This document shows positions 1 to 12,921 of a DNA stretch of 64,000 nucleotides, piece by piece (positions within the stretch are counted from its first letter, which is position 1; each line of letters starts with the position of its first letter). The DNA is taken from the NCBI GenBank assembly GCA_012274445.1, contig JAAROD010000014.1:303001-367000 (forward strand), read 5' to 3'. The translations under genes were made by a program, and so were the position numbers. This DNA comes from Sclerotiophoma versabilis (Eukaryota > Ascomycota > Dothideomycetes > Pleosporales > Didymellaceae). A model generated the notes under the pieces. The model was given only the letters and a program-made list of their open reading frames with translations. It did no database searches and was not told where the DNA came from.

Positions 1-404
1 CGCAAATCTTGGGAGATCGGTGGTTTCGCCGACCTCTTCACACCACAATGTAGATGCCGTCGAGACATACTCATCTACCCCTCAGCGCCACCAACTAGTC
101 TTGCATGTACCAAACGCAGTGCCAAACCCCTCCTGTAAGCTTAGCTGCACTCTTAGCTGCATCGTACAACAGCAATGCGCGATATTGGTATGTGCGATAC
201 TGGCATGTGAGCGGCTCAATCAACTTCAAAGCTGGATCAGATTATAGTGTTGAGTAACGTTATGCTCAGTCCAAGATGGGAAGGCTTGCATTCCGTTTCT
301 TTCGTTGCTTCAATTCTACAACTGTTACTACCACTTGGTGCTTTAGAGCGACACATTATGAGCAGGTCAAAATCAAAAAACCCTACGACCTTTCAGTCGT
401 TCGT
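1..404. other. Left-edge intergenic stretch, no gene seen
   Basis: This is the downstream flank of the sugar transporter gene, which ends at 405 on the minus strand. The only open frame (20-247, plus) starts without useful context, resembles no family I know and has no splice partners. I see no RNA gene or repeat. Confidence 0.6.
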
Positions 405-2246
405 TTAAAACTTTTGCTCAAAAGCAGTCTCGTGGTGGGAGACTGATCCCCGCTTAGCCTCGACCTCTGCAACACGGCGCTCGATGTCGGTGCTCTGCCA
501 GTCGCGCTTGTCCATGCCAGGAACGAAGTAAGGAGCATTGGTGAAAAGGTAGTTCATCTCCTCAAGAGGGCGCTTGGCAGTCTCGGGCAGGAAGCAATAG
601 AAGAAGATGGCGTTGGTCAAGTTGCAGACCTGGGCATCCCATTAGTAACGGATTATCGAATTCAAAATGATGATTACTTACAACGAACACAATGTAGAAC
701 TTCCAGCCAATGTTCTTCATCGCGATTCCAGTAACTTGTCCGATCATAGTGTTGAGACCGAAAGATGTCATCGTAGCGAGCGCAACACCCTTTGAACGAG
801 TCTTCGTGTCGAAAATCTCGGCAGGAATAATCCAGGACAACGGTCCACAGGTGGCACTGAAACTGAAGTTGTAGACCCAAGTGATAACGATGAAACCCCA
901 AGCAGCAGCGGTATTGTTGCTTGAGCCAGGAGGGAATACAGCGAGCAAAATGGTAGAGATGATGAAGGTGACCATATTTCCAAGGTTACCGAAGATAAGG
1001 GTCCAGCGACGACCGAAGTGATCGATGAAGGCTATGCACAGAGCCTGAGCGATCAGAGCGATGATTGAAGAGATAGCCTGGTATTTCAGCGTGTCATCAC
1101 CAGCAATGCCCATCTGACCGTAGATCTCGACAGAGTAGTACTGGATAGCGGACACACCGGTCATCTGAACGGAACCTTGAATAGCGCAGGCGAGGAAAAG
1201 ACGACGGAAGCAGGACCTGTCGGTGAACAACTCAGTGTACGACTTCGCCTCGTGCTCGTGCTCGAAGGTGATCGTGTCCTGGATCTGCTGGAATTCGGCC
1301 TGGACCCAGGGATCAGTCTCATCGCCATGAGCGTGGAGCCTGGCAAGAGTCTTGAGGCCCTCTTCAACCCTACCGTGATCGATGAGCCACCTGGGCGATT
1401 CGGGGAATATCATGATGAGCGCAGCAAGAAGAACAGCAGGGATGACCTGGATGCCAAGGGGAGTTCGCCATTGGCCATTGTCGGTAGGCGCAAAACCGAC
1501 GTAGGTACCGTACGAGATCCAGGCAGCGCACAAGGCACCGATACCCAACATGAACTGCTGCAGAGCAGTGACACGACCACGGATACTGGGGTGAGCCAGC
1601 TCAGCCTGGTACAGGGGAATGATCATGCAGAGCACACCGACACTACGAAATCTGTTAGTCACTGCAGAGTCGTTCTCATACCGGTTAGTAGCTTACCCAA
1701 GACCAGCGATAGCACGACCGGAGTAAAGATATGACAGAGCCTGGGCACCAGTCTGAAGAGCACCTCCGAGACAAAAGATAATGGCACCAATGAAGATGGT
1801 CCATCGACGACCAAACTTGTCACCAGCAAAACCGGCCAAAGCGGCACCGAAGAATGCACCACCCGTAAAGACTGATACTACCGCACCGGTTTCATTTGTC
1901 TGAGGCTTGAACTCGGCATTGAATGACTGTGAGGCGATAACCTGTGCGATAACACCCAAATCGTAACCGTAAAGGAGCGATCCAAGAGAGGCGAAGAGGC
2001 CGACCAGGAACTGCAATTTTGTCAGTATGTTTCTTTCTCTGTAAAATCGCTGATCGAGCTTGCAACATTCCGCATTCGGCAAGCATTCATGAGCTTCGAT
2101 AGTCGTTGTGAATCTGCAACTTCAACATTGACAACTCCGGTACTGCCATCTATGAAGGCCTGCGTCGCGGCTTGCTTGCTGTCTACTCTCTCTGTGCCAT
2201 GGGCTCAAGGTTCCCTTACCTGGTACCACTTTGGAGGAAGCGCCAT
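405..2246 (-). CDS. MFS sugar (hexose/pentose) transporter
   Basis: A 508-residue plasma-membrane sugar:proton symporter of the MFS sugar porter family, read as four exons: 2246-2220, 2010-1697, 1642-682 and 629-405. The tiny first exon (MALPPKWYQ) is chosen because its GTAAGG donor joins in frame to FLVGLFASLG, giving the usual N-terminal first helix. Family marks in order are LYGYDLGVIAQ in helix 1, GRRWT after helix 2, RAIAGLGVGV, PESPRWLID before the central loop, the second GRRWT, and PETAKRPLEEMNYLF after helix 12. Introns are 209, 54 and 52 nt; the first has a CTGAC branch site. It is divergent from a GH51 arabinofuranosidase, which suggests, as inference, uptake of L-arabinose or another pentose. 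Substrate cannot be read from the sequence; hexose or galacturonate transport are alternatives. Confidence 0.9.
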
Positions 2247-2864
2247 CGTAAATGATCAACTTTCTTGAAGCCGCGGTGCTGCAACAAGGGGATAGCAACC
2301 CCACAGAGCGATCCACACGCGCTTTATATCTCCCAAGCAAGTGCCGGGCTGCCCTGTTTGTTGTCACATTGTTACCGCTGACCGAGGGTGCCGTGTCGAA
2401 TGACCCAGGATCCTAGTGCCCCAGGTCTCTCCACAACTCCGCTTTTTCGTCGCTAGCTGCACCGTCCGCCCGCAATCTTGAACACGGCGCATGCGTCCGC
2501 ATTGCTTAAAGAAGTCAAGCGTCTCCGGCTCGGGAAGATGATGGAGCGACGACTGGTGGCTTTTCTGAGGCCAGCTCGTCGAATGGCGTCGGTAAACACC
2601 CCGTACAGCTAGGGCGCAAATAAGAGGGTCATCGACCCGTTGCAATGCTGGGCACCTTTTATCCGCGAATCAAACACATGCGCCGCTAACCATTCCCGGA
2701 ACTAGCATCGGCGTATACCGCGGCTCGCTGCATACATCGGAGCTCTGAGCGACTTCACGTGGTATCATGCCACTATTCGCGAAGATGCACGGGAGCATTT
2801 TTGTCCACTTTGTTTGTGTTCTGTCCAAATCACCATCTCTATTGTCACCGAAATCGATAGCAAT
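2247..2864. promoter_or_regulatory. Shared divergent promoter, sugar transporter / GH51
   Basis: This 618-bp gap separates the start codons of two divergent genes, so both promoters must lie here or overlap. No exact XlnR site (GGCTAA on either strand) was seen by eye, and no convincing AraR site. Open frames here are short and lack family features. Confidence 0.5.
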
Positions 2865-4681
2865 ATGGCGACTTTCACGAGCATTCCGGAAGGCGAGAAG
2901 TCCTCAATCAGCGTTCACCCAACCAATAAGATCGCAAAAATCAACGAAAATATCTATGGCGGTTTCACAGAGTAAGTGTCAAGCCAATAAGCCTAGCGAG
3001 AGACAAACTTGTGCGCAGAGCCGCATTGACCGAAGTCCAGGCACATGGGACGCTGCATTTACGGCGGCATCTACGAACCTGGCAATCCGCTATCAGATGA
3101 GTATGGGTTCCGTAAAGACGTCATCGAGGCATTTCAAGAGTTGAAAGTGCCTGTGGTCCGTTACCCAGGCGGTAACTTTGTTGCAACCTACGACTGGAGA
3201 GACGGCATTGGTCCCAGAGATCAGAGGCCTGCAAGGTAAGGCAACCATTTCATTTCCGTCTATAGATCCCTGAATTTTGGGATCTGTCCGATACGATTGA
3301 TCGACAGGCTCTGGAATGTCTCGTGCATGCAGTCTATTAACGATCGGCACAGGCCAGAACTTGCCTGGATCGGCACAGAAACCAATGAGTTTGGTACTGA
3401 CGAGTTCATGAAATGGTGTGAGGTTGTTGGTACTGAGCCTTACCTTTGCCTCAACTTTGGTACTGGAACTCTAGCCGAAGGTGAGTCGCTCGTCTCCAAT
3501 GTCTCTCGGCTCGACTACTGACGTGCATCACTATAGCTTTGGGATGGCTCGAGTACTGCAACTCGGACCGCAATTCATACTACGCTAATCTCCGTCGTAA
3601 GAACGGTCGTGAGAAGCCATACAATGTGCGTGTTGTCATACTGACTGAACTGTTTGCCAACTTACTGTTATCGTAGGTCAAGTACTGGGCTCTCGGTAAT
3701 GAGTGCTGGGGACCGTGGCAAGTCGAGCAGATGACAAAGGAAGACTACGCCAAAAAAGCCTGGCAATGGGCCAAAGCTTTGAAGTTGCTCGATCCTAGTA
3801 TTACTCTCATTCTTTGCGGTGAGACCGGTTACTCATCTTGGGACTACTATGTCCTTAACCAGTGCGTCAAGTGGTCTGTCCACGGCCTGAGCGGTGACAC
3901 GACGAAGTCATTCATCGACATGCACAGCATCCACATCTACACAGCAGACAACGAGCATCTTCCCAACGCCACCGCACCCAGGGCTGCAGAGCGCGCTATC
4001 CAGATGACAAGTGCGCTCATCGACCTCGCACGCATTGAGAACAAAGTCCCTGAAACCGTCCCAAGGCCAACCATCTGCTTTGACGAGTGGAACGTATGGG
4101 ATCCTGTCCGCGCACCGGGCGAGCAGGGTGCGGAGGAAAAATACACTCTCTCCGACGCCCTCGCTGTTGCCGTCTTCTTAAACGGTTTCATCCGCCAGGC
4201 CAAGGATATGGGCATGGCCAACATTGCACAGTCCGTTAACGTCATTTCGCCTCTTATGACACACAAGGATGGCCTCGTCAAGCAGACCATTTGGTGGCCC
4301 CTGCTTCTCTTTAGCAAGTACATGCGTGGTCACACCATCGCCATCAACGTTAAGTCGCCCGAGTACACTGGCCGCACAAACCCCAGTTGGATTCGTGGCA
4401 CCATCGAAACACCTTACCTTGACGCTTGCGCCGTCGCCGGCGAGGACGGCTACGTCAACTTGGCTGTCACTAACGTCAGCGAGGACAAGAACTTCGAGGT
4501 TGATCTGAACGGCATTCAGGCGGATAAGGTTGAGGTCCACACTGTCACTGGCGAGCACGTTCAAGTGACCAACACTGCTGAAGATCAACAAGTTGGTATC
4601 AAGGAGAGCTCATGGGATGGCAAGGGTGCTTTCACGTTCCCCAAGCACTCATTCTCCCTTCTTAGGTGGAAGCCCACCTAG
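2865..4681 (+). CDS. GH51 alpha-L-arabinofuranosidase, intracellular type
   Basis: A 507-residue retaining arabinofuranosidase that removes terminal L-arabinose from arabinan, arabinoxylan or their oligosaccharides. Five exons: 2865-2971, 3041-3235, 3353-3480, 3537-3625 and 3677-4681. The joins restore IYGGFTEHMGRCIYGG, RPARPELAW, GTLAEALGWLEY and KPYNVKYWALGNECWG. The acid/base is Glu182 in ALGNE and the nucleophile Glu310 in CFDEW. There is no signal peptide; the protein starts MATFTSIPEG, so it probably acts on imported oligosaccharides. The C-terminal 150 residues match the beta-sandwich of the family. The second intron could use a nearer acceptor at about 3306, adding 19 residues (LWNVSCMQSIND region); I prefer 3353 because it gives the normal RPARPELAW. 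It is divergent from a sugar transporter and convergent with the flavin reductase. Confidence 0.92.
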
Positions 4682-5092
4682 GTGAGGCCTTTATTAATTA
4701 ATGAGATAGACATAGAAATATAGATTAAACTCACATTAGTTAGAAATCGCCTTTTGAGGACGACAAAGTGGTTATGGGCGAAAACGCTTAGTCCCGCAAT
4801 GAACTACCGCAGTGCGAACTTAAAGACCCCAAATTGGCAGTAGCGTAGTAAACAATATACATATTGCTATGCTTTGCATCCGGACCGTGGGAAGGGGGTG
4901 GTGAGCGAAAGCTCACTTAAACCGCAGTTTCTCAGCCTTGTAAGCTTGCTCGTAGGCTTGACGAGTAAGACCACAGACCCTGCCTACTGTTAGGGCTCTG
5001 TCAAGCGCTACTAAATACCATGTTGACACACATCGACTGTCTGACATAATGGAAAAAATAACAATTCTTCAGCGTTCCCACAGCAGCCTGAT
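4682..5092. other. Convergent 3' intergenic region
   Basis: This 411-bp gap lies between the 3' ends of the GH51 gene and the flavin oxidoreductase. An AT-rich stretch just after the GH51 stop (TTATTAATTAATGAGATAG, about 4690) could serve polyadenylation. No gene seen. Confidence 0.5.
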
Positions 5093-6540
5093 CTAAGGTG
5101 TGCTCGCCTTTTCCCACTTCGGGTAATCGGTGTAGCAAATCGCGTTATCCTCGAACGGCCCGTAAAACCTACTGCGGTCATACGGCGCAAGTGGCAAACC
5201 CTCCTTCAGCCTCTTTGGCAGATCAGGGTTGCTGATGAAGTACCTCCCGTACAGCAGTGCGTCGTACCTTCCAGACTCCACGACACCCCACGAGTTTGTG
5301 TTGTCGAAACCGCCCGCAGAAAAGAATGGTGTACTACCAAAGATGTCTCGAAATGGTGTGAGATCGATCGAACTCAGGCCCCATGAGTCGAGGAACTTTT
5401 GTTTTTCGGTCTCACTGTGGATTTGTTCGTAGCGCTAACGTATTTCAGCAGTAAACGCAGTCTGGTGAATAAGACAACTTACAGGCTCGATGAAGCTCAC
5501 ATAAGACAATTTTGGATGAGCTTCTTTCAGCTTGCGACACAGCGTTGTCCATGTCTCCATGCGCTGCTCGCAGCGTATCTGGTTAAATAAGCCAAACGGA
5601 GATAGCCTGATGGCCAGATTCTCGTCTCCGATTGCCTTGCCAAGCTCCTCCATAAGCTCTAATGTGAAGGTACAGCGCTTTTCTGGACTGCCACCATAAG
5701 CATCTGTCCTCTTATTGACGTTGGAGGCGAGGAATTGCTCTGGAAGATATCCATTGCCCCCATGCACCTCAACGCCGTCGAAGCCGCACTCCAAAGCCCA
5801 TTTGGCTGTGCGCACATAGTCTTGGATGGTCTTTTTTATGTGCTCCACGGTGAGCTCAATAGGCGGGTTATCGACATAGCGGACTTGCTTGGAAGTGTGC
5901 GGGGGTGGATATGCGAAGCATTCATCCGAATTGTCCCAGGGCAGGCCGGAGGGACTGACAATCGGTGTGCCTGTCATCTGGGGGATATTCGCTCGTCCAG
6001 AGTGCCTTCACCTCATCAGCCCAGTTTCTAAATTCAATTGATCGTTTGCGTACCATAGCTGCATGTATGCATAGCCGCCCTGCGCGTGAATAGCATCCGC
6101 GATCTTCTTCCAGCCTGCTTTCTGATCTTCGATGAAGAGACCAGGAACACCTGGCATACCATTGCCCTATCGTAATTGGTAAGCTGTACTCATGTGCTCG
6201 CAGGTACTAAAGCGTCCTTGCTCTGATTTTTTTAACGACCACCCGCAGCAGGCGAAACAAGATCTGCAACAGCATAAATCTCACTTACTTCAAGAGACGG
6301 CGGTACGCCTTCAGTAATAATCAGTCCGCCTTTGCTAGCCCGCTGAGTATAGTACTCCACCATGAGATCATTTGGAAGCCAAATACGATTCGGCTTCTCG
6401 GGTGTGCTCTCTGCACTGAGAGGCGTTCCTCGATTTCTGGTCAAAGGTGCGAGCACCACACGATGGCCGAGCCTAATCTTGCCATTGCCAATGGTCAGTG
6501 GCTTAAAGAGCTTTGAGTGTTGGCCTACAGGGACGGTCAT
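5093..6540 (-). CDS. Old Yellow Enzyme family NADH:flavin oxidoreductase
   Basis: A 409-residue FMN-dependent ene-reductase that reduces activated C=C bonds with NAD(P)H. Four exons: 6540-6289, 6166-6054, 6005-5483 and 5434-5093. The joins rebuild PPSLEGNGMPGVPG, MQLWHSGRANIPQM and SFIEPRYEQIHS, all typical of fungal OYEs. Active-site features visible are LAPLTRNR near the N terminus, the substrate-binding pair His203/Asn206 and proton donor Tyr208 in VHGGNGYLPEQF, and the FMN-phosphate region (FFSAGGFDN, ALLYGRYFISNP) near the C terminus. The ATG at 6540 is the first true start; the frame is open upstream but only through a TTG. The three introns are 122, 48 and 48 nt. Physiological substrate is unknown. 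Similar enzymes act in stress defence or in alkaloid-type pathways, and nothing nearby points to the latter. Confidence 0.92.
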
Positions 6541-8226
6541 GTCGAGTATGCTTGAGAGTTGGCGCAAAACTGTCGTTGCTCAGGTCATATAATGCGAAAG
6601 CTCCTTTGATCTTTCTTTCGGAGAAAAGGGCGACACGGTCAAGAATAGCTGATCATCGCTTGCTAACATGCGACATTGGGTCCAGCATGGCGCTCCAAGA
6701 TGCGCCTTGGTGCGCAATCTCCCTGTCAGCCAGACCAAATCGGTTTTGGTGTAAGCGGTACCTGGTTATCGCATCCTGCAAGAGGGGCTTACGAGCCATC
6801 CCGAGGTTATGGATAGTGAAAGCTTTCAGCAGCATACAGTCAAGGGTCTTCTTATCACCCAAGTCGCCGCCTCGCTCAGACACTGCCGAGTCCTCCAAGT
6901 GGGTCTCTCGTACTCGCCTTTGCTCAACATGGAGTTTGTCTCTTGTAACTTCTGGCTTTCTGGCAGCGATGTGCATTTTTGTGGGCAGATCAGTCATCGA
7001 ACTGAGTCATGGAAGCTACATTATGGTTTCCAGCATAAATGGTGCATGTGGGCCCGTCAATGGCTGTCAAGCAAACTCCACTTGTTTGGTTTTCGACAGC
7101 GATGCGTGGGGTATAAGACTTTGACAGTCAGCATCTGAAAAACCTCCAATTGGTGTAATCTGGAATTGTCGTGTTTCCGATCAAACCCTTTGTTACCGTG
7201 GTCCACGTACACTACTGATGCTGGATACCATAGCAGGATTCGTTTCAGGATCGATCCGCGATAACCGTTTTCTGATACGTCCTGACTAGAAGCGGGAAGT
7301 GTTGATGTGGCAGAAGGTCGACCCGTCCACAAGCGAATCCTTCGTGCAGGGGTCCTGTTGCTCGCAATCGTCGATGCCCGCTTGGGCCATCTTTCGGACG
7401 GTTCAACCCGAACACAAAGGCAGCAGGTCGAGCTTGGCCTCATAATTGCCGCGCACTGCCTAGCAGAGCGGACCTGTATATGTGATCAGGTCATTGGTGG
7501 ATCCTCAGCCCGTCTATGATCCTACATGCGCATTGCCGTTTTGCATCACGGATCCTGTTGCTTGCCTTAGGGACTCATTAGCAGGCATATCAGTAAGTGA
7601 ATATTAGGCATACTAAGAAGATCCTTCTACGCCAATAAGCGGTTGTGTGCACAGCTCTGTCGAAGTCCTTACTTCAAAGGCCGAAAACGCTCCAATGTTG
7701 TAGGTAAACCGATCTCTGTGAGGATGCACATCTATTGTTTCAGTGCTGCTGTAAGTGGTATCGAAATCTTGGTATTTGACCTCCCGGGCTGAGAACTAAG
7801 AGAGCATGAGGTCGATATAACTTCAAAGCTTCATGGGAGGAAACGGAGAGACAGACCCGCATTTGAGAGGAAGGCAGACCGTGATTGGGTAGAAGCGGGT
7901 GGTATGACCACTAACACGTTCTTGTGCTTTACTTTATTTGTGGGTAGGCTAAACGTGCTGCGCACCGTGCAGCTGTGGGAGGCGGCTCATGCAGGTACTT
8001 CTCCTGAGTTTGACCCAACACTGTGGATGGCAAAGATCTTCTGTTGCATCAGAACAGGCTCGCCTCTGTATCCTCCGGTATATAGAGACAATCGAATCTG
8101 GCGCGTGATGGGCTGTTTGCTGTACAGGTGCAAACCACATATTCACAGTGAAGAAACCAACGTGAGTATCCAACACCCTTTGTGACTGAGTGCCCAGTAG
8201 TTGATCAAACTCAAGTGCTTGTCACA
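6541..8226. other. Intergenic, no convincing gene
   Basis: About 1.7 kb between two divergent genes. Overlapping open frames on both strands (6513-7124 plus, 6653-6997 minus, 7057-7443 minus) have no family features, signal peptide or consistent splice partners, and I take them as chance. Promoters of the OYE gene and the Pth11-like gene must lie at the two ends. Confidence 0.5.
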
Positions 8227-9505
8227 ATGACATCAGCAGCTGCATCACCGCCTCCAGGCTATACGTCTGACCTGGTCCACCCTAAAGATGAGATTAGGAC
8301 GATCAACATCGTTACACAGGCTCTCACATTGACCTTCTGTACTTTGTTCGTCTGGATTAGAGGGTACCACAAGTTCAGAACCGTTGGTTTGGACCTAGCC
8401 GTCGATGACTGTAAGTGGGACCAAGCTATCACGGAGCAAATGCTGATCAGGAATAGATCTGACCATTGTGTCCTGGCTTCTGATGACTGGGTACTGCATC
8501 TCTGGGTTCATCTGTAAGTGCCTTTGAATCGAGGTATGAGTTGCTGGTGCTAACCGAAAAAGTGAGTGTTCATGGCGGAGGCTACCACATGTGGGATATC
8601 TCAAAAGAATCAGCCGAGAAGTTCCTCCAAACCGCATATGCTGCGACAATCTTCTACGCACCAATGACCTTGGCCATCAAGCTCAGCCTTCTTACGCTGA
8701 TTGCCCGAATTTTCTCGCCGTACAAGAGGAGGATACAAAGCGTATATGCCCTTGGGGCACTGCTCGTGATATACTACATCATCTCGCTCATCCTGAAAAT
8801 TCGCATATGCTGGCCGATTGCGGCATATTGGCAAGGTGACCAGAGCAAGTGCCTAAATCAGTCGGCAGTCATCACTGCTGATTCGATCACGAGTACAGTG
8901 ACTGACGCTATTATTCTTTTGTTACCCCTTCCATTGACCTGGTCTCTGCAACTCCCCACTATGAAGAAGCTTCGAGTTGGGGGCATGCTTGCTGTCGGTG
9001 GCCTCGCAACGGCTTTCAGTGGTTGGAGGTTACATCTGATTTTGACCCATGGAAAGTCGCAAGACGCGACAATCTTGTTCGTCCAAGTAGTAATGTCAGG
9101 GTAGGTCGGATCTCTTACGTTCCACTGGATACCAAGCTAATGAGGAATAGAAACGCTGAAGCGGGCATTGCGTTAATCTGTACCTGCCTGCCCGCATTCG
9201 TTGCTCAGTTCAACATCTTGAGGGATCGCGTAGGCTATGGCTCTTCTGGAACAGATGGTCGGTATGAAGTGTCCGGGGCACAGAAGCTATCGACCCTCAG
9301 GTCCACACATCTAGGAACGGGAAAGTCTAAGACGCACGGTGGTCTCGAGACGTGGTCTGATGAAGCCGAGCTGGTAACGCAGGTGAAGTCTTCGTTGGAG
9401 AGAGAGCCAGATCAGCCTGGTACCGGTATTGTGAGAAGGGTTGAGGTGACCCATACCGTGACGTATGCTAGTGAATCGGATGACGGAATAAAGTCGACAG
9501 TATGA
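8227..9505 (+). CDS. Pth11-like rhodopsin-domain integral membrane protein
   Basis: A 377-residue seven-helix membrane protein of the fungal rhodopsin/Pth11-like family, usually annotated as an integral membrane protein and considered a candidate G-protein-coupled receptor. Four exons: 8227-8410, 8457-8513, 8563-9100 and 9151-9505. The joins give LAVDDYLTIVSWLLM, GYCISGFILSVHGGGYHMWDI and VVMSGNAEAGIALICTC. The family core is visible: the acidic pair and tyrosine after helix 2 (DDYL), the G-x-H-x-W-D-I loop motif, PMTLAIKLSLLTLIARIF in a middle helix, CLNQSAVITADSITSTVTDAIILLLPLPLTW, and the NAEAGIALICTCLPA last helix followed by a charged cytoplasmic tail. There is no CFEM domain at the N terminus, so it belongs to the CFEM-less majority. 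Ligand and role are unknown. Confidence 0.87.
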
Positions 9506-12500
9506 ATCAGGGCTGCCATCAGATCAAATACCCTCTCAAATGCCACTTGTCGGCTCCTTGTGGACGCCATCTTGCCTGCATTTTATATTCGCGCAAATTC
9601 GTTCCGTCATACACAAGCAATTATGTTGACCAGAACTGCTTCCCGTCATCCGTTCTCCCAGAAGTCAAATGCGCGAGTCACAGCGGCAGTGAGGTTGTCT
9701 CCGTGTTGTGATGAGTTATCCGGCCACACGGAGAGTTTGAAGCCTGAAGTTCAGCAACGTCGTGCCCTGGACGCCATGTGCTCCCCTACCAATTGGAGTC
9801 TGGTGAGCACCGGAGTCATCACTTTTCAAGTTCTCCGGCTCTTCCCTACTCCGCAGATCCCCACAGAGAGCCATCGCATAGAAAGCACGGTTCGTGTTCC
9901 CTTCTGTGCAATCCGCGCAGAACAATAGTGGATAAATTGGCAAGCAATTATGTTTGCGCTTGTTCCGTAAAGTCCAGAAATTACATTGCTGCATTTGGAT
10001 TCTTCTCGTAATCTTCCATTAATCTTCTGAAATGGAGGGCGTTGAACTTGAGTTTCAACCCAAAAGTCTCATGATATAGTTGATAGCATTTATATTGAAC
10101 ATTATTGAATGGCCGTACTTGTCTGTATTGGCTTGGTTATACAAACACCGGCGCCCTTCGTTTGGCGTCAACACGGTGATTGTGGTAATCGAGGCTCAGG
10201 AAATAAGAGTCGAGTGTAAGTGCATACTCATAGACCCAGTCGCGCAACTCGGCTGATAAACCAAGTAAACTAGATGCTATGATGTCTTTAATTGGCATTG
10301 AATTTGACTTTGTTGAGGGTGTGGATGCATAGTGAGGAAGAAGTGAAAGTGGACGCGGCGCAACTGAGGGGCAGCTGCCGCATCGGGAAAGTTTGAAGAA
10401 GTGTCGAACACGGTTGCCCTTCGGCCACGCTAGTGACTAAGCGAGCATGTCATGGGATCGAGGCGTGACGAATGGCCAGCCTCGCTCCTCGCAACACCAA
10501 CCACAGCGACTGGACACCCCGTCACGCTGTGTGTATAACGTTTGTTGTCAAGCCTACCCACCATTTTGTCAACATCCTAAACATCAACCGCATTTAAGTA
10601 TAATCGGCCGCCTATGCCTGCTCAGTAGCTTAAGGGACGCAGCCTTTCCGGCAATAAGGTCTTATGTAACCAGATAGGATGTCAAGGAAGGAGGCCAACT
10701 TAGAGAAGTCCAGGTCGCTCACGAAATATTGCAGTTTATATCATAGACTATGCCCGGCTTATTTCACGTAGCATGATGTTTGTAAGACGCCTTGTCGTTG
10801 ATATTTTGGGTCCGTTACTTGAGGATGCTAAGGTCTACAACTTTGAAACACTGTAGATTGCACATGGACGAGTAAATCTACACGGTACATTGCATGAGTT
10901 GATAGCTCTTCTCTTTAGAAGGGTGGGAGAACAATGATCTATCCTGGGTGATGGACCTATACACTTCGATCACGGGATTTTTGGTCCTCATCACTCTGTC
11001 TATCTTCCTGCATCTTATCTGCATTGCCGTAGACCCTTTGTTCTTCTCCTTTCATTCTTTCAACATCAGGATGAGATGGTCAACATCGTCTACCAATCTT
11101 CTTGCTTTGCACACAATCTTCCACGCAACATCTACGACTTCATCCGCCCACCTTCTCGCTACTAAGCTGCTCTCCTCCCTCTCAAATCTCAGGTCTGACT
11201 ATAGACGCTGCTGAATTTCAGCTAGTTTGTCGATGAACGAGTATGCCAGTGCCGTGTTGTGGTTACGTGATGGTAGGCGATCACGATCTCCATTTTGAGG
11301 ACGAGGCCGGAGATGGTAAGGAAAGCTGGGGTAATGGGGGTCGTTTCGGACGAGTCGGGGGTTATCTCAACGGGGGGTTTTATAGGCGGCACTTCCATTG
11401 CGGTTGCACATACATGAAAGATGTTCAGTCTTTGATGGAGAAGTTGTTGGGACTGTTTCATGATGGGCTTGTTGCTGAAATAATAGTCGTTTTTTTTTTT
11501 TGTTTAATCATTGGAACATCTGTTGCCTGGATTGAGCAACCAGAACTAGCAGGAAGCCCTATCGATCCTTGAGGATGAAAACCAAGTTCTGGGATTCCAT
11601 CAAGTTAGACAATTACAGTCGATACTTATCTCAATAATCTCCGCTGTACTCTACGGTCACGTCATATACAACATTGAAATCAGAGTGGTGCATCTACTTT
11701 CACCCAAAGACCGACATCAATATGGAACTACGAACATACATAGCGTGAGTGACACCCAGTTTCAGTGTTACCCCATGCTCCAGCAGAGATGGATAAAGAT
11801 GTCATAACTACGAACACGGTTACCGCCGATAGTCACGAAAGCTTCCCCTTATCCTAAAGCAATCATGTCTCTCTCCAGAATTGAGTTGGGGGTGCATTAC
11901 AGTGTTTGTGGCTTGTAAGGTATTGTTTATGTTCTTTCTGGAACTGTACATTCGATTTAATTGACATCGACCAAGGTACCAGCCTACATTACGTCTTATT
12001 TCTGAGTTGTCTGACAACAGGCCCTTGCGAGTTCTGTCAATTTTATGAAACGACTACTGGTAGCCTTTAGCTCACAGTCTGCTCCAATAACGTTGTCATT
12101 TCTTCCGCGAAATCACGGCGATTTCAGACTGTTTGTTATTGTTGTTACTGCCTATGCCTTCCTCCACCACAAATATAAAACATGTGAAGCAGCAACACCG
12201 CAGCTCTTCCATGCTACCACTACCCTCATCTGAGCGCCTTCCTACAATTCCGTGCACTCCTATGGCCTAATAATCTTTTGTTCGGGTGCTTGTTGAACGC
12301 AAAGACGCTGCCCTGATTTGCGATGGGCTCGTAGTCGCCGTTCACGATAGAAATTACACCGCACGTTTTTTCGTTATACCGACAATCACCTCACACTTGC
12401 TTCCATAGCTAGGAACTCGAAGAGTTGCTATTTGCGTGCTTTGGCCATACACGCGACAAATTCTCTTTGCCCTTCAGTCTCGAATCGCATGACCGATGGG

Positions 12501-12921
12501 ACGTCAAGCTGAAGTCCGATTTGTGGAACAAAGGCGCTTACTTCATGCCGAAACTGTTCAAGGAAGGCGCGCTGAGGCTAGTTCCACACTTCCTACCAAA
12601 TGAAAATCGAAATCAGGCACCGCAGAAACGAGCCACGACTCTACTTGAGCCTGTGAATACATCTGTAAATGATCACCGCCGACAGATGACAATTCATCTG
12701 GAGCAGCACCGTCCACTAGATCTACAATCTGTTGAAAAGTTGGACCTTGACACAGGTGATCAAAACTTCGCCACCAAGGGATCTGTGTCGTGTCGCTACC
12801 AGCCTTTGGCACAACGTATTATACCAACGAATCGACTTCCCAAAGCCTAAGCATTGAAACTTAGAGGGCGGAATACAAGCATAATAAGCAGTTATGCTTC
12901 GACAGAAGAAATGGCGGCGTC
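9506..12921. other. Gene-poor tract with small unassigned ORFs
   Basis: No family is recognisable in these 3.4 kb. An ATG-started 87-codon frame at 10951-11214 (plus) begins with a strongly hydrophobic helix (TSITGFLVLITLSIFLHLI) and might be a small membrane protein, but nothing else supports it. A 12-base T run lies at about 11490-11501. An open frame at 12425-12850 (plus) overlaps one at 12558-12812 (minus); neither has recognisable motifs. Both are left unannotated. Confidence 0.45.

Noticed and set aside
1177..1734. 185-codon plus-strand frame
   Set aside because: Antisense to the sugar transporter, whose minus-strand translation is a full MFS protein.
3236..3352. Alternative acceptor at about 3306 in the GH51 gene
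   Set aside because: It keeps the frame but inserts about 19 residues into the conserved RPARPELAW segment; the later acceptor gives the family sequence.
12425..12850. 141-codon plus-strand frame and an 84-codon minus-strand frame over it
   Set aside because: Both read acceptably but neither matches a family or connects by splicing to the cysteine-motif locus downstream, so strand and reality cannot be decided.
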